From Sagittula salina (GTDB lineage Bacteria > Pseudomonadota > Alphaproteobacteria > Rhodobacterales > Rhodobacteraceae), in the NCBI RefSeq assembly GCF_017813235.1, contig NZ_JAGISH010000004.1:1-64000 (forward strand): 64,000 bases of DNA, read 5' to 3'. The translations under genes and the position numbers were made by a program. Positions within the stretch are counted from its first letter, which is position 1; each line of letters opens with the position of its first letter. Below, one piece after another: positions 52,014 to 61,618 of this stretch. The notes below the pieces were generated by a model. The model had not been told where the DNA came from, searched no databases, and saw only the letters and a program-made list of their open reading frames with translations.

Positions 52014-53453
52014 TCAGGCGGGCGGTACCGTCTTGCCCGGGTTGAGGATGCCCTTCGGATCGAGCGCCTGCTTGATCGCGCGCATCATGTCGAGCGCGAC
52101 CGGGTCCTTCCGGCGGGCCATGCTGGCCAGTTTCGAGGTGCCGATACCGTGTTCGGCGGAAAAGCTGCCGCCGAGCGTCAGCACGACGTCCTCCACCGCC
52201 TCCATCACCGGATCCCGCTGCGCGGAGTCTTCCAGCCAGACGACATAGTGCAGGTTGCCATCGCCAAGATGCGCCACGGTCATATCGCGGGCCTCGGCGG
52301 CGATGGCGCGGACACGGGCACCGGCCATGTCGAGAAAACGCGCCACACGGTCGAGCGGCACGGCCACGTCATTCACCACCGCCGGACGGTGCGAGAGAGA
52401 GATTTCTGCGGCGGCCTCGCGCCGGGCCCAGAAGGCGGCGCGCTGTGCGTCCGACCGGGCCACTGTGGCGTCGAGCACGAGGCCTTCTCCGTAGAGCTGC
52501 GCGAGTACGGCTTCGAGATAGCCGGTAAGCGGCACAGCCCCGTCTGGACCGGTGTCGGCATCGCGCGGCGCGGTGGCGGAAAGCTCAACCAGGATATTCA
52601 CGTCGTACCCAGTGTCGAAGGGCGGGCGCGCGGCGGGGTCGAGCCGGGCGTGCGCCTCCATATAGGCGCGCGGCATGTACTCGAAGGCCTCCACCGCGCC
52701 GCCGGTCATCTGCTGCAGACGGTTCAGAAGCATGAGCGCACCGTCGAGCGTTTCGGTCGCCACCATCGCCGTGGCATGGGCGCGCGGCGCCGGCGTCAGT
52801 TTCAGCACCGCGCGGGTTATGACGGCCAGCGTCCCTTCGGAGCCGATCAACAGGTGGCGCAGGTCGTAACCGGTGTTGTTCTTGTGCAGTTCCGACATGA
52901 GGTCGACCACCCGCCCATCGGCCAGAACCGCCTCCAGCCCCAGTACGAGGTCGCGGGTATTGCCATACCGAAGCACGTTGGAGCCACCGGCATTGGTGGC
53001 AAGAAGGCCGCCGAGACGCGCGGAGCCCTTCGCCCCGAAGGTCATCGGGAAACACAGGTCGTACACAGCGGCGGCGGCGTGCAGGTCCGACAGGATCACA
53101 CCGGCACCGACGCGGGCGACGCGGGCCTCGGGCCGGATCTCCTCGATCCTGTCGAGCCGGTCCAGCGAGAGCATCACCGCCCCCTCCCCCAGCGTGCCAC
53201 CCGACAACCCGGTATGGCCGGAGACCGGCACCACCGGCACGCCTTCGGCATGGGCCAGCCGCATCACGGTGGAGACCGCGCCGGTGTCGCGCGGACGCAC
53301 CACGCAGAGCGGGGTCCATTGGTACTGCCCCGTCCAGTCGCGCGACCAGGGAGCCATGTCCGCGCCGGTCAGAACCGCATTGCCCAGCGCGGCGCGCAGC
53401 GCCTCGATCACTGCGGCACCGCGAAGGTCAGCGATGCCCAGCGGCTGCTCCAT
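52014..53453 (-). CDS. FAD-linked oxidase (GlcD / D-lactate dehydrogenase type)
   Basis: This 479-residue 2-hydroxyacid dehydrogenase oxidises a D-2-hydroxyacid such as glycolate or D-lactate. The FAD-binding PCMH segment VPVVPVSGHTGLSGG is at about 75-90, with GLLATNAGGSNVLRYGNTRDL and TGYDLRHLLIGSEGTLAVIT. The C-terminal substrate domain has HLGDGNLHYVVW and GSFSAEHGIGTSKL. There are no cysteine clusters. It overlaps the DUF4198-like gene by 46 bases, unusually much, so the true start may be a later codon. Confidence 0.93.
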   Translation of the reverse strand: MEQPLGIADLRGAAVIEALRAALGNAVLTGADMAPWSRDWTGQYQWTPLCVVRPRDTGAVSTVMRLAHAEGVPVVPVSGHTGLSGGTLGEGAVMLSLDRLDRIEEIRPEARVARVGAGVILSDLHAAAAVYDLCFPMTFGAKGSARLGGLLATNAGGSNVLRYGNTRDLVLGLEAVLADGRVVDLMSELHKNNTGYDLRHLLIGSEGTLAVITRAVLKLTPAPRAHATAMVATETLDGALMLLNRLQQMTGGAVEAFEYMPRAYMEAHARLDPAARPPFDTGYDVNILVELSATAPRDADTGPDGAVPLTGYLEAVLAQLYGEGLVLDATVARSDAQRAAFWARREAAAEISLSHRPAVVNDVAVPLDRVARFLDMAGARVRAIAAEARDMTVAHLGDGNLHYVVWLEDSAQRDPVMEAVEDVVLTLGGSFSAEHGIGTSKLASMARRKDPVALDMMRAIKQALDPKGILNPGKTVPPA

Positions 53454-54208
53454 GCCGGTCCGTCGCCCTGCACCGGCAATTCCAGCATGGTCACCGCGTC
53501 CAGCAGGTAGGCATGGCCCGGCGTCACGTCGACGACCGTCCGGCCCTCTGCGTCCGTGCGATAGAGGCGCACGTCGACCGTCCCATCGGGGGACTTGTCA
53601 AAGACCTCCACCTGCGCATCGCCGCGCGGGGCGCCCTCGTACAGCACCCGGATCGGAAAACCGTCCGAGAGGTCGTCGGTATAGGGGTTGGCCTCCGCGA
53701 CGATCTCCGTCTCCAGCCCCACCTCCGCGTCCGATCCCCGTCCTTCGCCCAGCGCAACGAGGCTTTTGGCAAAGCGCGTGTACTGCTCGCGCACAATGTC
53801 GTGGTCCAGCCCGCGCCCGTCATGGGCCGCGCAGGCCCAGCCGATATCCTTGTGATCGCAGAACCGCTCGAACGTGGCGCGGTCCTTGTAGGTCAGCGTG
53901 TAATCCCGGGTCACATGCACCACCGTGGCAAGCCCCTCGCGGCCGACCACCATGTTCAGCGCGGGCATGTCGCCGGGGCGCCCCTGCACCGGGATCACCT
54001 CCCCTGCGACAATCACGTCGAAGCGGCGAAAGTTCGGTGGCACGTAGGCAGAGGATGCCCCCTTCAGCCGGTCGCCCACCTTCAGCCTCGCGACCACCGG
54101 CGTGTCGGGGGCAACGACATACGCCTCCGGCTCGATCCAGAATTCATGCGCCCGTACAGGCTGCAAACCCATCGCATAGAGCACAAGCGCCACCCAGCCC
54201 AACCGCAT
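53408..54208 (-). CDS. DUF4198-like secreted protein
   Basis: This 266-residue protein has a signal peptide (LGWVALVLYAMGLQPVRA) followed by AHEFWIEPEAYVVAPDTPV, the typical beginning of DUF4198 proteins linked in some genomes to metal uptake. A C-terminal domain (GAPRGDAQVEVFDKSPDGTVDVRLYRTDAEGRTVV) looks Ig-like. An extra ATG five codons upstream (54223) is possible. It follows the SRPBCC gene, and its end overlaps the FAD oxidase start. Metal specificity and partner are unknown. Confidence 0.8.
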   Translation of the reverse strand: MRLGWVALVLYAMGLQPVRAHEFWIEPEAYVVAPDTPVVARLKVGDRLKGASSAYVPPNFRRFDVIVAGEVIPVQGRPGDMPALNMVVGREGLATVVHVTRDYTLTYKDRATFERFCDHKDIGWACAAHDGRGLDHDIVREQYTRFAKSLVALGEGRGSDAEVGLETEIVAEANPYTDDLSDGFPIRVLYEGAPRGDAQVEVFDKSPDGTVDVRLYRTDAEGRTVVDVTPGHAYLLDAVTMLELPVQGDGPAWSSRWASLTFAVPQ

Positions 54209-54219
54209 CGCGATCTCCC

Positions 54220-54687
54220 TCAACCGGTCTGAAGACGTTTTTCAAGGTCGCGGGCAAGGGTCTTCATCCGCTCCCGGAACCGGCGCTCCATCCCCCCCTT
54301 GGCAAGCTTCAGCGACTGCACCAGCAGCCGCGCCGAAAGCGTCGTCGGCACCATGTCCACCGTCACCCCGATCCGCGTGCGCGTCCGCGACAGAGCCACC
54401 ACGTCGAGGATCATCCCCACCTGAAGCCCGCCGCTGGTGGAAGCAAAGACCATGCGGTCCGGCGGCTGGAACTCGGTCAGTTGGATATCCGCCTCGCGCG
54501 TCTTGCCGCGAAACCCGAAACTGGCGTGCCAGGTCATGCCTTCAGCCGCCCCCGTCGCCGGGCCGGAGGTCCGCTGCACGTCCGTCCCGCGGCGCAGCGC
54601 CTGCCGTTCGACGCTGTCGAAATCCGACAGCGCGGCGAACACCCGATCCAGCGGCGCCTCGACATCTTCGCGTGCGGTTAGTTGCAT
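54220..54687 (-). CDS. SRPBCC / polyketide-cyclase-like lipid-binding-fold protein
   Basis: This 155-residue START/SRPBCC-fold protein reads [20 protein letters not shown] at the N-terminus (family signature), [18 protein letters not shown] and a helical C-terminus [20 protein letters not shown] start 17 codons upstream is possible but lacks the signature spacing. No catalytic residues are expected in this fold; the ligand is unknown. Confidence 0.85.
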   Translation of the reverse strand: MQLTAREDVEAPLDRVFAALSDFDSVERQALRRGTDVQRTSGPATGAAEGMTWHASFGFRGKTREADIQLTEFQPPDRMVFASTSGGLQVGMILDVVALSRTRTRIGVTVDMVPTTLSARLLVQSLKLAKGGMERRFRERMKTLARDLEKRLQTG

Positions 54688-54766
54688 GGCCTGTTCCTTT
54701 TGTAGCCCTGCGGGGACTGCCCTTGTGAGAAGGACCATAGCCGAACGGCCCCGTCAATCCAACGGC

Positions 54767-55699
54767 TTAGGCAAGCCTGTCGGTCAGCCACGCATTCAGC
54801 AGGAAATGCGCGATGGCCCCCTTGCGCGCGGGCAGCACGTCCGTCCTCAGCCCGGCGGCGGAATCGGCGACCTCCTCGCGGGTCAGCCAGCGCGCATCCT
54901 CCAGTTCCGCCGGATCGATGCGGATCTCGTCGCTCTCCGCCGCGCCGTGGCAGCCGAACATCAGAGAAGACGGAAAGGCCCATGGCTGGCTGGCAAGATA
55001 CCGCACGCGCCCCACCCGGATGCCGGATTCCTCCAGCACTTCGCGGCGCACGGCGGCCTCGATGGTCTCGCCCGGTTCGACAAAGCCCGCAAGACAGGAA
55101 TACATGCCCTCCGGCCAGCCGGGAGAACGCCCCAGCAGGCAGCGGTTGCCATGGGTGATCAGCATGATGACCACCGGATCGGTACGCGGAAAATGCGGTG
55201 CACCGCAACGCGTGCAGTTCCGCTGCCAGCCGGATTGCGACACCTCCGAGGGCGCACCGCAGCGGGCACAGAAGCCATGCGTGGCGTGCCAGCCGTGGAT
55301 TGCCTTCGCCGTCGCGGCCAGTTCCGCGTCCCGCGCGCCAAGCTGCGTCATGATCCGCCGCAGTTCCGCGAACCGCCCCTCCGGGCAATCCGGATGCACC
55401 TGTTCGGAGGCATCGACAAAGGACCCGAGCGAGGACAAGTCCTCCTCCGGCTGCCAGCCGATTTCCACCGCGAGCACCAGCCGCGCCGCCTCCCGTCCCA
55501 GCAGAACCGGCGAACGCACCGCACGCGCCAGCAAGGGATGGCCCAGCGGCAGCCGCATCAGGCCCGCATCCGATATCAGCACCTTGCCGCGCCAGAGCAC
55601 CACCGCAACGCGGTCCTGTCCGCTCAGGTCTCTGCCCCGCAACTCGGCCGCGCGGTCAAGGCCCGAGCCGCCGAATGTCACCGTTTCCGCATGTCGCAT
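54767..55699 (-). CDS. nudC: NAD(+)/NADH pyrophosphatase NudC
   Basis: This 310-residue Nudix hydrolase cleaves NAD(H) and removes NAD caps from RNA. A zinc ribbon (CARCG...CTRCG) and the Nudix box [23 protein letters not shown] (split [13 protein letters not shown] / REVLEESGI) are intact, followed by the NudC-specific [14 protein letters not shown]-terminal NUDIX-like domain at about 1-130. It is divergent from the nucleotidase gene. Confidence 0.95.
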   Translation of the reverse strand: MRHAETVTFGGSGLDRAAELRGRDLSGQDRVAVVLWRGKVLISDAGLMRLPLGHPLLARAVRSPVLLGREAARLVLAVEIGWQPEEDLSSLGSFVDASEQVHPDCPEGRFAELRRIMTQLGARDAELAATAKAIHGWHATHGFCARCGAPSEVSQSGWQRNCTRCGAPHFPRTDPVVIMLITHGNRCLLGRSPGWPEGMYSCLAGFVEPGETIEAAVRREVLEESGIRVGRVRYLASQPWAFPSSLMFGCHGAAESDEIRIDPAELEDARWLTREEVADSAAGLRTDVLPARKGAIAHFLLNAWLTDRLA

Positions 55700-55855
55700 C
55701 GCGCACCCTCCGTTCCCGGGCCGTTATCCGGCGCGCCCGGCGAAAAGGCAATCGCATCAGCCGACCCCCGCCTTCCGTGGCGGCAGTGCAAGATTTGTCA
55801 CACAACCGTGTCCGAAGCATGCAAACTGCCGTCAAAACACCAGCAGGGGAATCCG

Positions 55856-57826
55856 ATGACACAGACTTTCAACCGTCGCCAGTTCCTGGCCACAACCACC
55901 TCGGGCGCCGCGCTGATCGCGCTGCACCCCTATTCGGCGAACGCGCAGACCAACCAGGCGCACCTCCGCATCCTCGAAACCACAGACCTGCACGTGCACG
56001 TCTGGCCCTACGACTACTACTCGGACAAGCCGGTGGACACGGTGGGCCTGTCGCGCACCGCCTCGCTGATCGACGCCATCCGCGCCGAGGCCACCAACAC
56101 GCTGACACTGGACAACGGCGATTTCCTGCAGGGCAACCCGATGGGCGATTACATCGCCTACGAACGCGGCATGAAGGAGGGCGACCTGCACCCGGTCATC
56201 ACCGCGCTCAACACGCTGAAGATCGACGCGGGCACCATCGGCAACCACGAATTCAACTACGGGCTCGATTTCCTGATGAAATCCGCTGCCGGGGCCGACT
56301 ACCCGCTGGTTCTGGCCAATATCGTGAAGGGCGAAGGCACAGATCCCACGAAGGACGAAACGCTCTTCAAGCCCTACGTCATCCTCGAACGCCAGCTGAC
56401 CGATGGGGCGGGCAACAGCCACCCGATCAAGGTCGGCGTCATCGGCTTCACCCCGCCGCAGGTGATGAACTGGGACCGCAAGCACCTCGAGGGCAACGTG
56501 ACCGCCCGCGACATCGTGGCGACCGCGCAGGCCTACGTGCCGCAGATGCGGGAGGAAGGCGCGGAGATCATCATCGCGCTGTCGCATTCGGGCATAGGGT
56601 CGGCGGATCACGTGGACGGGATGGAGAACGCCTCCGTACCGCTCGCCGCCGTCGACGGGGTGGACGCGCTGCTGACCGGGCATTCGCATCTCGTCTTCCC
56701 CTCGCCAACCTACGCCGATTACGCCGCCGTCGACGCGGAAAAGGGCACCATCCACGGGAAACCCGCCGTCATGGGCGGCTTCTGGGGCTCCCATATGGGC
56801 CTGATCGACCTGCTGTTGGAGCGCGACGGCAACAGCTGGACGGTTGTCTCCGCCACCACCGAGGCACGGCCGATCTCGCAGCGCAACGAGGACCGTTCCA
56901 TCACGCCGCTGGTCGAGGATTACGCCCCCGTGCTGGAGGCCACGAAGGCCGAACACGAGGCAACGCTGGAATACGTCCGCCGCGCCGTGGGCAAGACCGA
57001 CGCGCCGCTCTATTCCTACTTCGCCCTGGTCGCCGACGACCCCTCCGTGCAGATCGTTTCGAACGCGCAGGAGTGGTATATCAAGCAGATGCTGGAGGGC
57101 ACGGAATACGAAGGCCTTCCCATCCTCTCCGCCGCCGCCCCCTTCAAGGCCGGCGGCCGCGGTGGCCCGGAGTACTACACAGACGTCGCAAAGGGCGACG
57201 TGGCGATCAAGAACGTGGCCGACCTCTACCTCTACCCCAACACAGTGCGCGCGGTAAAAATCACCGGGGCACAGGTGAAGGACTGGCTGGAACGCTCCGC
57301 GGGCATGTTCAATCAGGTGGAACCGGGCGCAGAGGATGCCGTGCTGCTGAACCCCGACTTCCCCAGCTACAACTTCGACGTGATGGACGGGGTCACCTAC
57401 CAGATCGACCTCAGCCAGCCGTCGATGTTCGGCCCGAAGGGCGAACTGGAGAACCCCGAGGCCTCGCGTATCGTGAACCTGCAGTACGCGGGCAAGCCGA
57501 TCGACCCGGCGCAGGAGTTCATCGTCGCGACGAACAATTACCGCGCGGGCGGCGGCGGCTCCTTCCCCGGCGCCATGGGCGATACCATCGTCTTCGAAGG
57601 ACCCGACACCAACCGCGACGTCATCGTGCGCTACATCGTCGAACAGGGTACCATCAGCCCCTCGGCGGACGCGAACTGGTCGTTTGCGCCGATGGACAAG
57701 GACACCACGGTCCTGTTCGAGACCGGGCCCAAGGCGCGCGACTACATGGCCGATGTAAAGGGCGTCAGCATGGAGGATGCGGGCGAGGCCAGCGACGGCT
57801 TCGCCGCCTTCCGGATCAAACTCTGA
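55856..57826 (+). CDS. cpdB: Tat-exported 2',3'-cyclic-nucleotide phosphodiesterase/3'-nucleotidase
   Basis: This 656-residue periplasmic metallophosphoesterase has a twin-arginine signal ([18 protein letters not shown]). The calcineurin-like domain carries [47 protein letters not shown] and GHSHLVFP, and a 5'-nucleotidase C-terminal domain follows ([34 protein letters not shown]). It scavenges phosphate and nucleosides from cyclic nucleotides. The start is set by the Tat motif; open frame further upstream is antisense to nudC and discarded. Confidence 0.93.
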   Translation: MTQTFNRRQFLATTTSGAALIALHPYSANAQTNQAHLRILETTDLHVHVWPYDYYSDKPVDTVGLSRTASLIDAIRAEATNTLTLDNGDFLQGNPMGDYIAYERGMKEGDLHPVITALNTLKIDAGTIGNHEFNYGLDFLMKSAAGADYPLVLANIVKGEGTDPTKDETLFKPYVILERQLTDGAGNSHPIKVGVIGFTPPQVMNWDRKHLEGNVTARDIVATAQAYVPQMREEGAEIIIALSHSGIGSADHVDGMENASVPLAAVDGVDALLTGHSHLVFPSPTYADYAAVDAEKGTIHGKPAVMGGFWGSHMGLIDLLLERDGNSWTVVSATTEARPISQRNEDRSITPLVEDYAPVLEATKAEHEATLEYVRRAVGKTDAPLYSYFALVADDPSVQIVSNAQEWYIKQMLEGTEYEGLPILSAAAPFKAGGRGGPEYYTDVAKGDVAIKNVADLYLYPNTVRAVKITGAQVKDWLERSAGMFNQVEPGAEDAVLLNPDFPSYNFDVMDGVTYQIDLSQPSMFGPKGELENPEASRIVNLQYAGKPIDPAQEFIVATNNYRAGGGGSFPGAMGDTIVFEGPDTNRDVIVRYIVEQGTISPSADANWSFAPMDKDTTVLFETGPKARDYMADVKGVSMEDAGEASDGFAAFRIKL

Positions 57827-57835
57827 TCCCGGATC

Positions 57836-57856
57836 GGGGCGGCCCCGAGCCGCCCC
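57836..57856 (+). terminator. Stem-loop after cpdB
   Basis: GGGGCGG (57836-57842) pairs with CCGCCCC (57850-57856) eleven bases after the cpdB stop. GC-rich, with no T-run. Confidence 0.5.
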
Positions 57857-57900
57857 CCTCTGGCGCAGCGCGGTTTTACCGGGAAGGTGCCTCCGACGGG

Positions 57901-57958
57901 GGTATTGTCACCAAGAAGAAGCTGATGCACGCGTCCTGCTTCTGTGGCCGAAATACTC
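57901..57958. repeat. Dispersed intergenic motif, two facing copies
   Basis: GGTATTGTCACCAAGAAGAAGC-type sequence (57901-57922, read GGTATTGTCACC then AAGAAGAAGC) faces GCTTCTGTGG CCGAAATACTC (57938-57958), giving an imperfect inverted repeat of the motif found at 17650 and 51983. The rest of the 57827-58156 gap shows only TTGTTACACT, a weak -10-like string. Confidence 0.5.
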
Positions 57959-58156
57959 AAAGACCCGCCTCTCGCCACCGCCCACCAGCGCCAAAAAAAC
58001 GGGCAGACAGCAGGCGCGTGCCGCATCGCAGCAAAAATTTGCGCGAGGACGGAACCACTCCCCGACAATCTTTGTTACACTGAAAAGACGCGGGTTCCGC
58101 CGCATTCAGCGTCGCGGAGCCGCGCGCTCAGGCAGAACGACAGATGGAGCGCCCCT

Positions 58157-59272
58157 ATCAAGGATACCGCCAGTCCCCCCGCCTCGCCCTATTCCCGTGT
58201 CGCCGTGCTCGGCGCCGGCAGCTGGGGCACCGCCCTCGCCACGGTAATCGCCCGCAACGGCCATGACGCCGCCCTCTGGGCCCGGCGCCCCGACCTCGCG
58301 GAGGCGATCAACCGGCACCGCGAAAACCCCGACTACCTCGACGGCTTCGCCCTGCCCGACCGCATCACCGCCACCGCCGATCTGGCCACCGCGCTCGACG
58401 GCGCCAAGGCGGCGCTGCTTGCAACCCCCTCCTCTACCCTGCGCGGCATGTGTCAGGCCATCGCCCCCTACATCCCCGAAGGCATCCCCATCGCGCTGGC
58501 CTGCAAGGGCGTGGAAAAGCGCACTGGCCTGTTGCTTTCGGAGGTTGTCAGCGAGGAGCTTCCCGGTCATCCGGTGGGCGCGGTCTCCGGCCCGACCTTC
58601 GCGCGCGAAACCGCGCTCGATCATCCGACGGCGGCCACCGTCGCCTTCCCCTTCAGCTACGCCGACCGCCTCGACCCCGGTCGCAGCCCCGCCGCGCGCA
58701 TGGCGCTGACGCTTTCGGGCAGCGGGTTTCGGCCCTACGTCTCCGACGACCTCGTGGGCGTCGAGGTCGGCGGCGCGGTCAAGAATGTCATCGCCATCGC
58801 CTGCGGGATCATGTCCGGCGCGGGCTTTGCCGAAAACACCCGCGCGGCCCTCATTACCCGCGGCATCGACGAAATGAAGCTGCTCGCCACCGCCCTCGGC
58901 GGCCGCCGAGAAACAGTGACCGGCCTTTCCGGTGCGGGTGACCTGACGCTGACCTGTTCGTCCACCACCTCGCGCAACATGTCGCTGGGACACCAGTTGG
59001 GACAGGGCATCCCGCGCCCGAACTGTTTCGACGGGCGCCCTACAGTTGTCGAGGGCGAGGTCAACGCCATCTCTGTCACCGACCTCGCCCGCCGCGTCGG
59101 TGTGCCCATGCCGATCTGCGAAACGGTGAACGCCGTGCTGCACCAAGGCGCTGACATCCGGCAGGCCTTCTCCGCCCTCTGGGCCCGCCCGATCGAGGCA
59201 GAACCCTTCGCGCTCGACCTGTCCTTCGACCATCCCGCCCCCCAGACCTTGCAGATCGGAGGTTCGTCATGA
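58157..59272 (+). CDS. gpsA: Glycerol-3-phosphate dehydrogenase [NAD(P)+] (GpsA), start unclear
   Basis: GpsA reduces dihydroxyacetone phosphate to sn-glycerol-3-phosphate in the cytoplasm. The Rossmann VAVLGAGSWGTALATVIA, ALACKGVEKRTG, GVEVGGAVKNVIAIACG (catalytic Lys) and GLSGAGDLTLTC are intact. The frame has no ATG, GTG or TTG between 57944 and 58205; GTG 58205 would cut into the first beta-strand. ATG 58144 is one base out of frame, and removing one C from CCCCCC (58175-58180) would join it to gpsA. A rare ATC start (58157) or a C-run error or slippage are the options. The gene ends overlapping the phosphatase start. Confidence 0.85.
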   Translation: MKDTASPPASPYSRVAVLGAGSWGTALATVIARNGHDAALWARRPDLAEAINRHRENPDYLDGFALPDRITATADLATALDGAKAALLATPSSTLRGMCQAIAPYIPEGIPIALACKGVEKRTGLLLSEVVSEELPGHPVGAVSGPTFARETALDHPTAATVAFPFSYADRLDPGRSPAARMALTLSGSGFRPYVSDDLVGVEVGGAVKNVIAIACGIMSGAGFAENTRAALITRGIDEMKLLATALGGRRETVTGLSGAGDLTLTCSSTTSRNMSLGHQLGQGIPRPNCFDGRPTVVEGEVNAISVTDLARRVGVPMPICETVNAVLHQGADIRQAFSALWARPIEAEPFALDLSFDHPAPQTLQIGGSS

Positions 59273-60057
59273 CCGTGCACGCTTCATCGGGAGGTGTCCC
59301 CCGCCCCGCCATGGCCAAGCGCCGCTTTACGCTGGCCACTGACCTCGACGGCACGTTTCTCGGGGGGACGCGCGAGGAACGCGAAACCCTCTATGGCTGG
59401 ATCGAGGACAACCGTCATTCCATCGGCCTGATCTTTGTCACCGGGCGCGATCCGGAATTCATCATGCGGATGTGCCGCCGGAATGGCCTGCCCTGGCCGG
59501 AATACGTGGTGGGCGACGTGGGCACGACCATCGCGGAAGTCACGGCCGACGGCCATGTCACCCCCATCGCCGCGCTGGAAGAAGACATCGCCGCGCGCTG
59601 GGGCGACCGCGGCGACGTGGTGCGCGCCGCGCTGGACGATCACCCCGGCCTCAGCCTGCAACCGACGCCCTTCCGCTACCGCGTCTCCTACGACCTCGAC
59701 GCCGCCCGCTTCGATCCGGGCGCCAAGGCGCGGGTGGAGGAGCTTGGCGCCGACTGGCTGATCTCCGACAACCGCTTCTTTGACGTGCTGCCAAAGGGGG
59801 TGTCGAAGGGCCCCTCGATCCGCCGCCTGATCGACCACCTGGACATCGCGGAGCACACCGTCCTTTGCGCCGGGGACACGCTCAACGACCTCTCCATGCT
59901 GATCTCCGGCCTGCCCGCCGTGGCGGTCGGCAATTCCGAACCCGATCTGGTCGCCCGGCTCGATGGCCACGAGACCTACCGCGCAAAGGCCCATGGCGCC
60001 GCCGGTATTCTCGAGGCCATCGCCGCGCTCGACCTTCACGACACGCCGAAAGGATAA
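59269..60057 (+). CDS. HAD-superfamily sugar-phosphate phosphatase, probable glucosylglycerol-phosphate phosphatase
   Basis: This 262-residue HAD-IIB/Cof-type phosphatase has motif I TLATDLDGTF (nucleophile DxD), motif II FVTGR, Lys in LPKGVSKGPSI and motif IV CAGDTLNDLSML. It resembles sucrose-phosphatase-like domains, including the phosphatase half of GgpPS fusions. ATG 59269 overlaps the gpsA stop; an internal ATG at 59311 gives a tighter N-terminus. Position three bases before ggpS supports a role on the GgpS product. Confidence 0.85.
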   Translation: MTVHASSGGVPRPAMAKRRFTLATDLDGTFLGGTREERETLYGWIEDNRHSIGLIFVTGRDPEFIMRMCRRNGLPWPEYVVGDVGTTIAEVTADGHVTPIAALEEDIAARWGDRGDVVRAALDDHPGLSLQPTPFRYRVSYDLDAARFDPGAKARVEELGADWLISDNRFFDVLPKGVSKGPSIRRLIDHLDIAEHTVLCAGDTLNDLSMLISGLPAVAVGNSEPDLVARLDGHETYRAKAHGAAGILEAIAALDLHDTPKG

Positions 60058-60060
60058 CCC

Positions 60061-61578
60061 ATGCCGTCCGACACCCAAAGCCGCTCCGACCTTGTCATCG
60101 TCTACCACCGCCAGCCCTACGAGGAGGTCGAGGTCGACGGACAGATCGAGTATCGCGAAAACAAATCCCCCAACGGCATCGTCCCGACGCTCAAAAGCTT
60201 CTTTGGCCGCGTGGACAAGGGCGCGTGGATCGCGTGGAAGCACGCGCAGGACCCGTCGAACCCCGGTTTCGACCGCGTGGTGGAAATCGACGACCCACAT
60301 GGAAAATACACCGTCTCGCGCCTGCCGCTGACGCCCGCGCAGGTCAATTCCTTCTACCACGTCTCGTCAAAGGAGGCCTTCTGGCCGATCCTGCACGGGT
60401 TCAAGGAACGCTACAATTACGACCCCGTCGACTGGTCGACCTTCCGGGAGGTGAACTGGGCCTTTGCCGAGGCCGCCGCCGCCGAGGCCGCCGAGGGCGC
60501 CACGGTCTGGGTACACGACTACAACCTCTGGCTGGTGCCGGGCTACCTGCGCACCCTGCGCCCCGACGTGAAGATCAGTTTCTTCCACCACACGCCCTTC
60601 CCGCCCGCCGATATCTTCAACGTGTTGCCGTGGCGTCGCGAGATCCTCGAAAGCCTGCTGGCCTGCGACGTGGTCGGCTTTCACATACCGCGGTACGTGA
60701 ACAACTTCGTCACCGCCGCACGGTCCCTGCTCGAGGTCGACACCCAGAAGCGTGAAAAGGTGAAGGCGGAGCTGAACGCCCAGACCTCCGCCCTGTCGGA
60801 GCAATCCGTCATCACGGAGGTCGCCTACGAAGGCCGCACCGTACGGCTTCAGGCCAGCCCCGTCGGCGTCGACGTCGATTACATCGAAGGCCTTGCCACC
60901 TCGAAGGACACCGCCGCGCGGCTCGACCAGATCCGTACGGACCTGGGGGATCGCCGCCTGATCCTCTCGGTCGGGCGCACCGACTACACGAAGGGCGGGA
61001 TCGAGCAGCTGGAATCCTACGAACGCCTGCTGGAATCGCGCCCCGACCTGCGCGGGCGTATCCAGCTGATGCACGTCTCCGTCATGGCGAACGAGAACAT
61101 GACGGCCTACCGCCAGATCCAGGAGGATCTGGAACATATGGCGGGCCGGATCAACGGGCGGTACGGCAGCTTCGACTGGCAGCCGCTGCTGCTGATCTCG
61201 CGCCCGGTGGCCTTCACCGATCTGGTGGCCTACTACCGCGCCGCCGACATCGCGTGGATCACGCCGCTGGCCGACGGCATGAACCTCGTCTGCAAGGAAT
61301 ACTGCGCCGCGCGCACCGACGGCGACGGTATACTCGTGCTGTCGGAATTCGCGGGGGCGGCGGTTGAACTGGCCACCGCCGTGCCGACGAACCCCTTCAG
61401 CCACCGTTCCATGGACAGCGCGCTCAGTTACGCACTGGAAATGCCCGAAGAAGAGCGGCGCGGCCGGATGAAGCTCCTGCGCGAACTGGTGCGCAAGCAG
61501 GACATCCGTTTCTGGGCGGAGGACCAGATGCAGGCGCTGGAACCGAGGGCCAGTGGCGGCCTGACCACCGCCGCCTGA
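60061..61578 (+). CDS. ggpS: Glucosylglycerol-phosphate synthase (GgpS)
   Basis: This 505-residue GT20-family glycosyltransferase has LVIVYHRQPYEEV at the N-terminus and SPNGIVPTLKSFFG, HDYNLWLVPGYLR, FFHHTPFPPADIFNVLPWR, VGRTDYTKGGIEQL and DGMNLVCKEYCA, the GgpS pattern rather than OtsA. It joins glucose from ADP-glucose to sn-glycerol-3-phosphate. Trehalose-6-phosphate synthase is the main alternative, but the SPNGIVPTL start and the gpsA neighbour favour GgpS. It ends the operon. Confidence 0.9.
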   Translation: MPSDTQSRSDLVIVYHRQPYEEVEVDGQIEYRENKSPNGIVPTLKSFFGRVDKGAWIAWKHAQDPSNPGFDRVVEIDDPHGKYTVSRLPLTPAQVNSFYHVSSKEAFWPILHGFKERYNYDPVDWSTFREVNWAFAEAAAAEAAEGATVWVHDYNLWLVPGYLRTLRPDVKISFFHHTPFPPADIFNVLPWRREILESLLACDVVGFHIPRYVNNFVTAARSLLEVDTQKREKVKAELNAQTSALSEQSVITEVAYEGRTVRLQASPVGVDVDYIEGLATSKDTAARLDQIRTDLGDRRLILSVGRTDYTKGGIEQLESYERLLESRPDLRGRIQLMHVSVMANENMTAYRQIQEDLEHMAGRINGRYGSFDWQPLLLISRPVAFTDLVAYYRAADIAWITPLADGMNLVCKEYCAARTDGDGILVLSEFAGAAVELATAVPTNPFSHRSMDSALSYALEMPEEERRGRMKLLRELVRKQDIRFWAEDQMQALEPRASGGLTTAA

Positions 61579-61618
61579 CCAGAGCAGGGCTGAAAACGCA
61601 GGCCTGAAAACGCCCGGA

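Noticed and set aside
54437-55855. In-frame extension of the cpdB reading frame by more than 470 codons upstream
   Set aside because: It runs antisense through nudC and the SRPBCC gene. The Tat signal at 55856 marks the true N-terminus.
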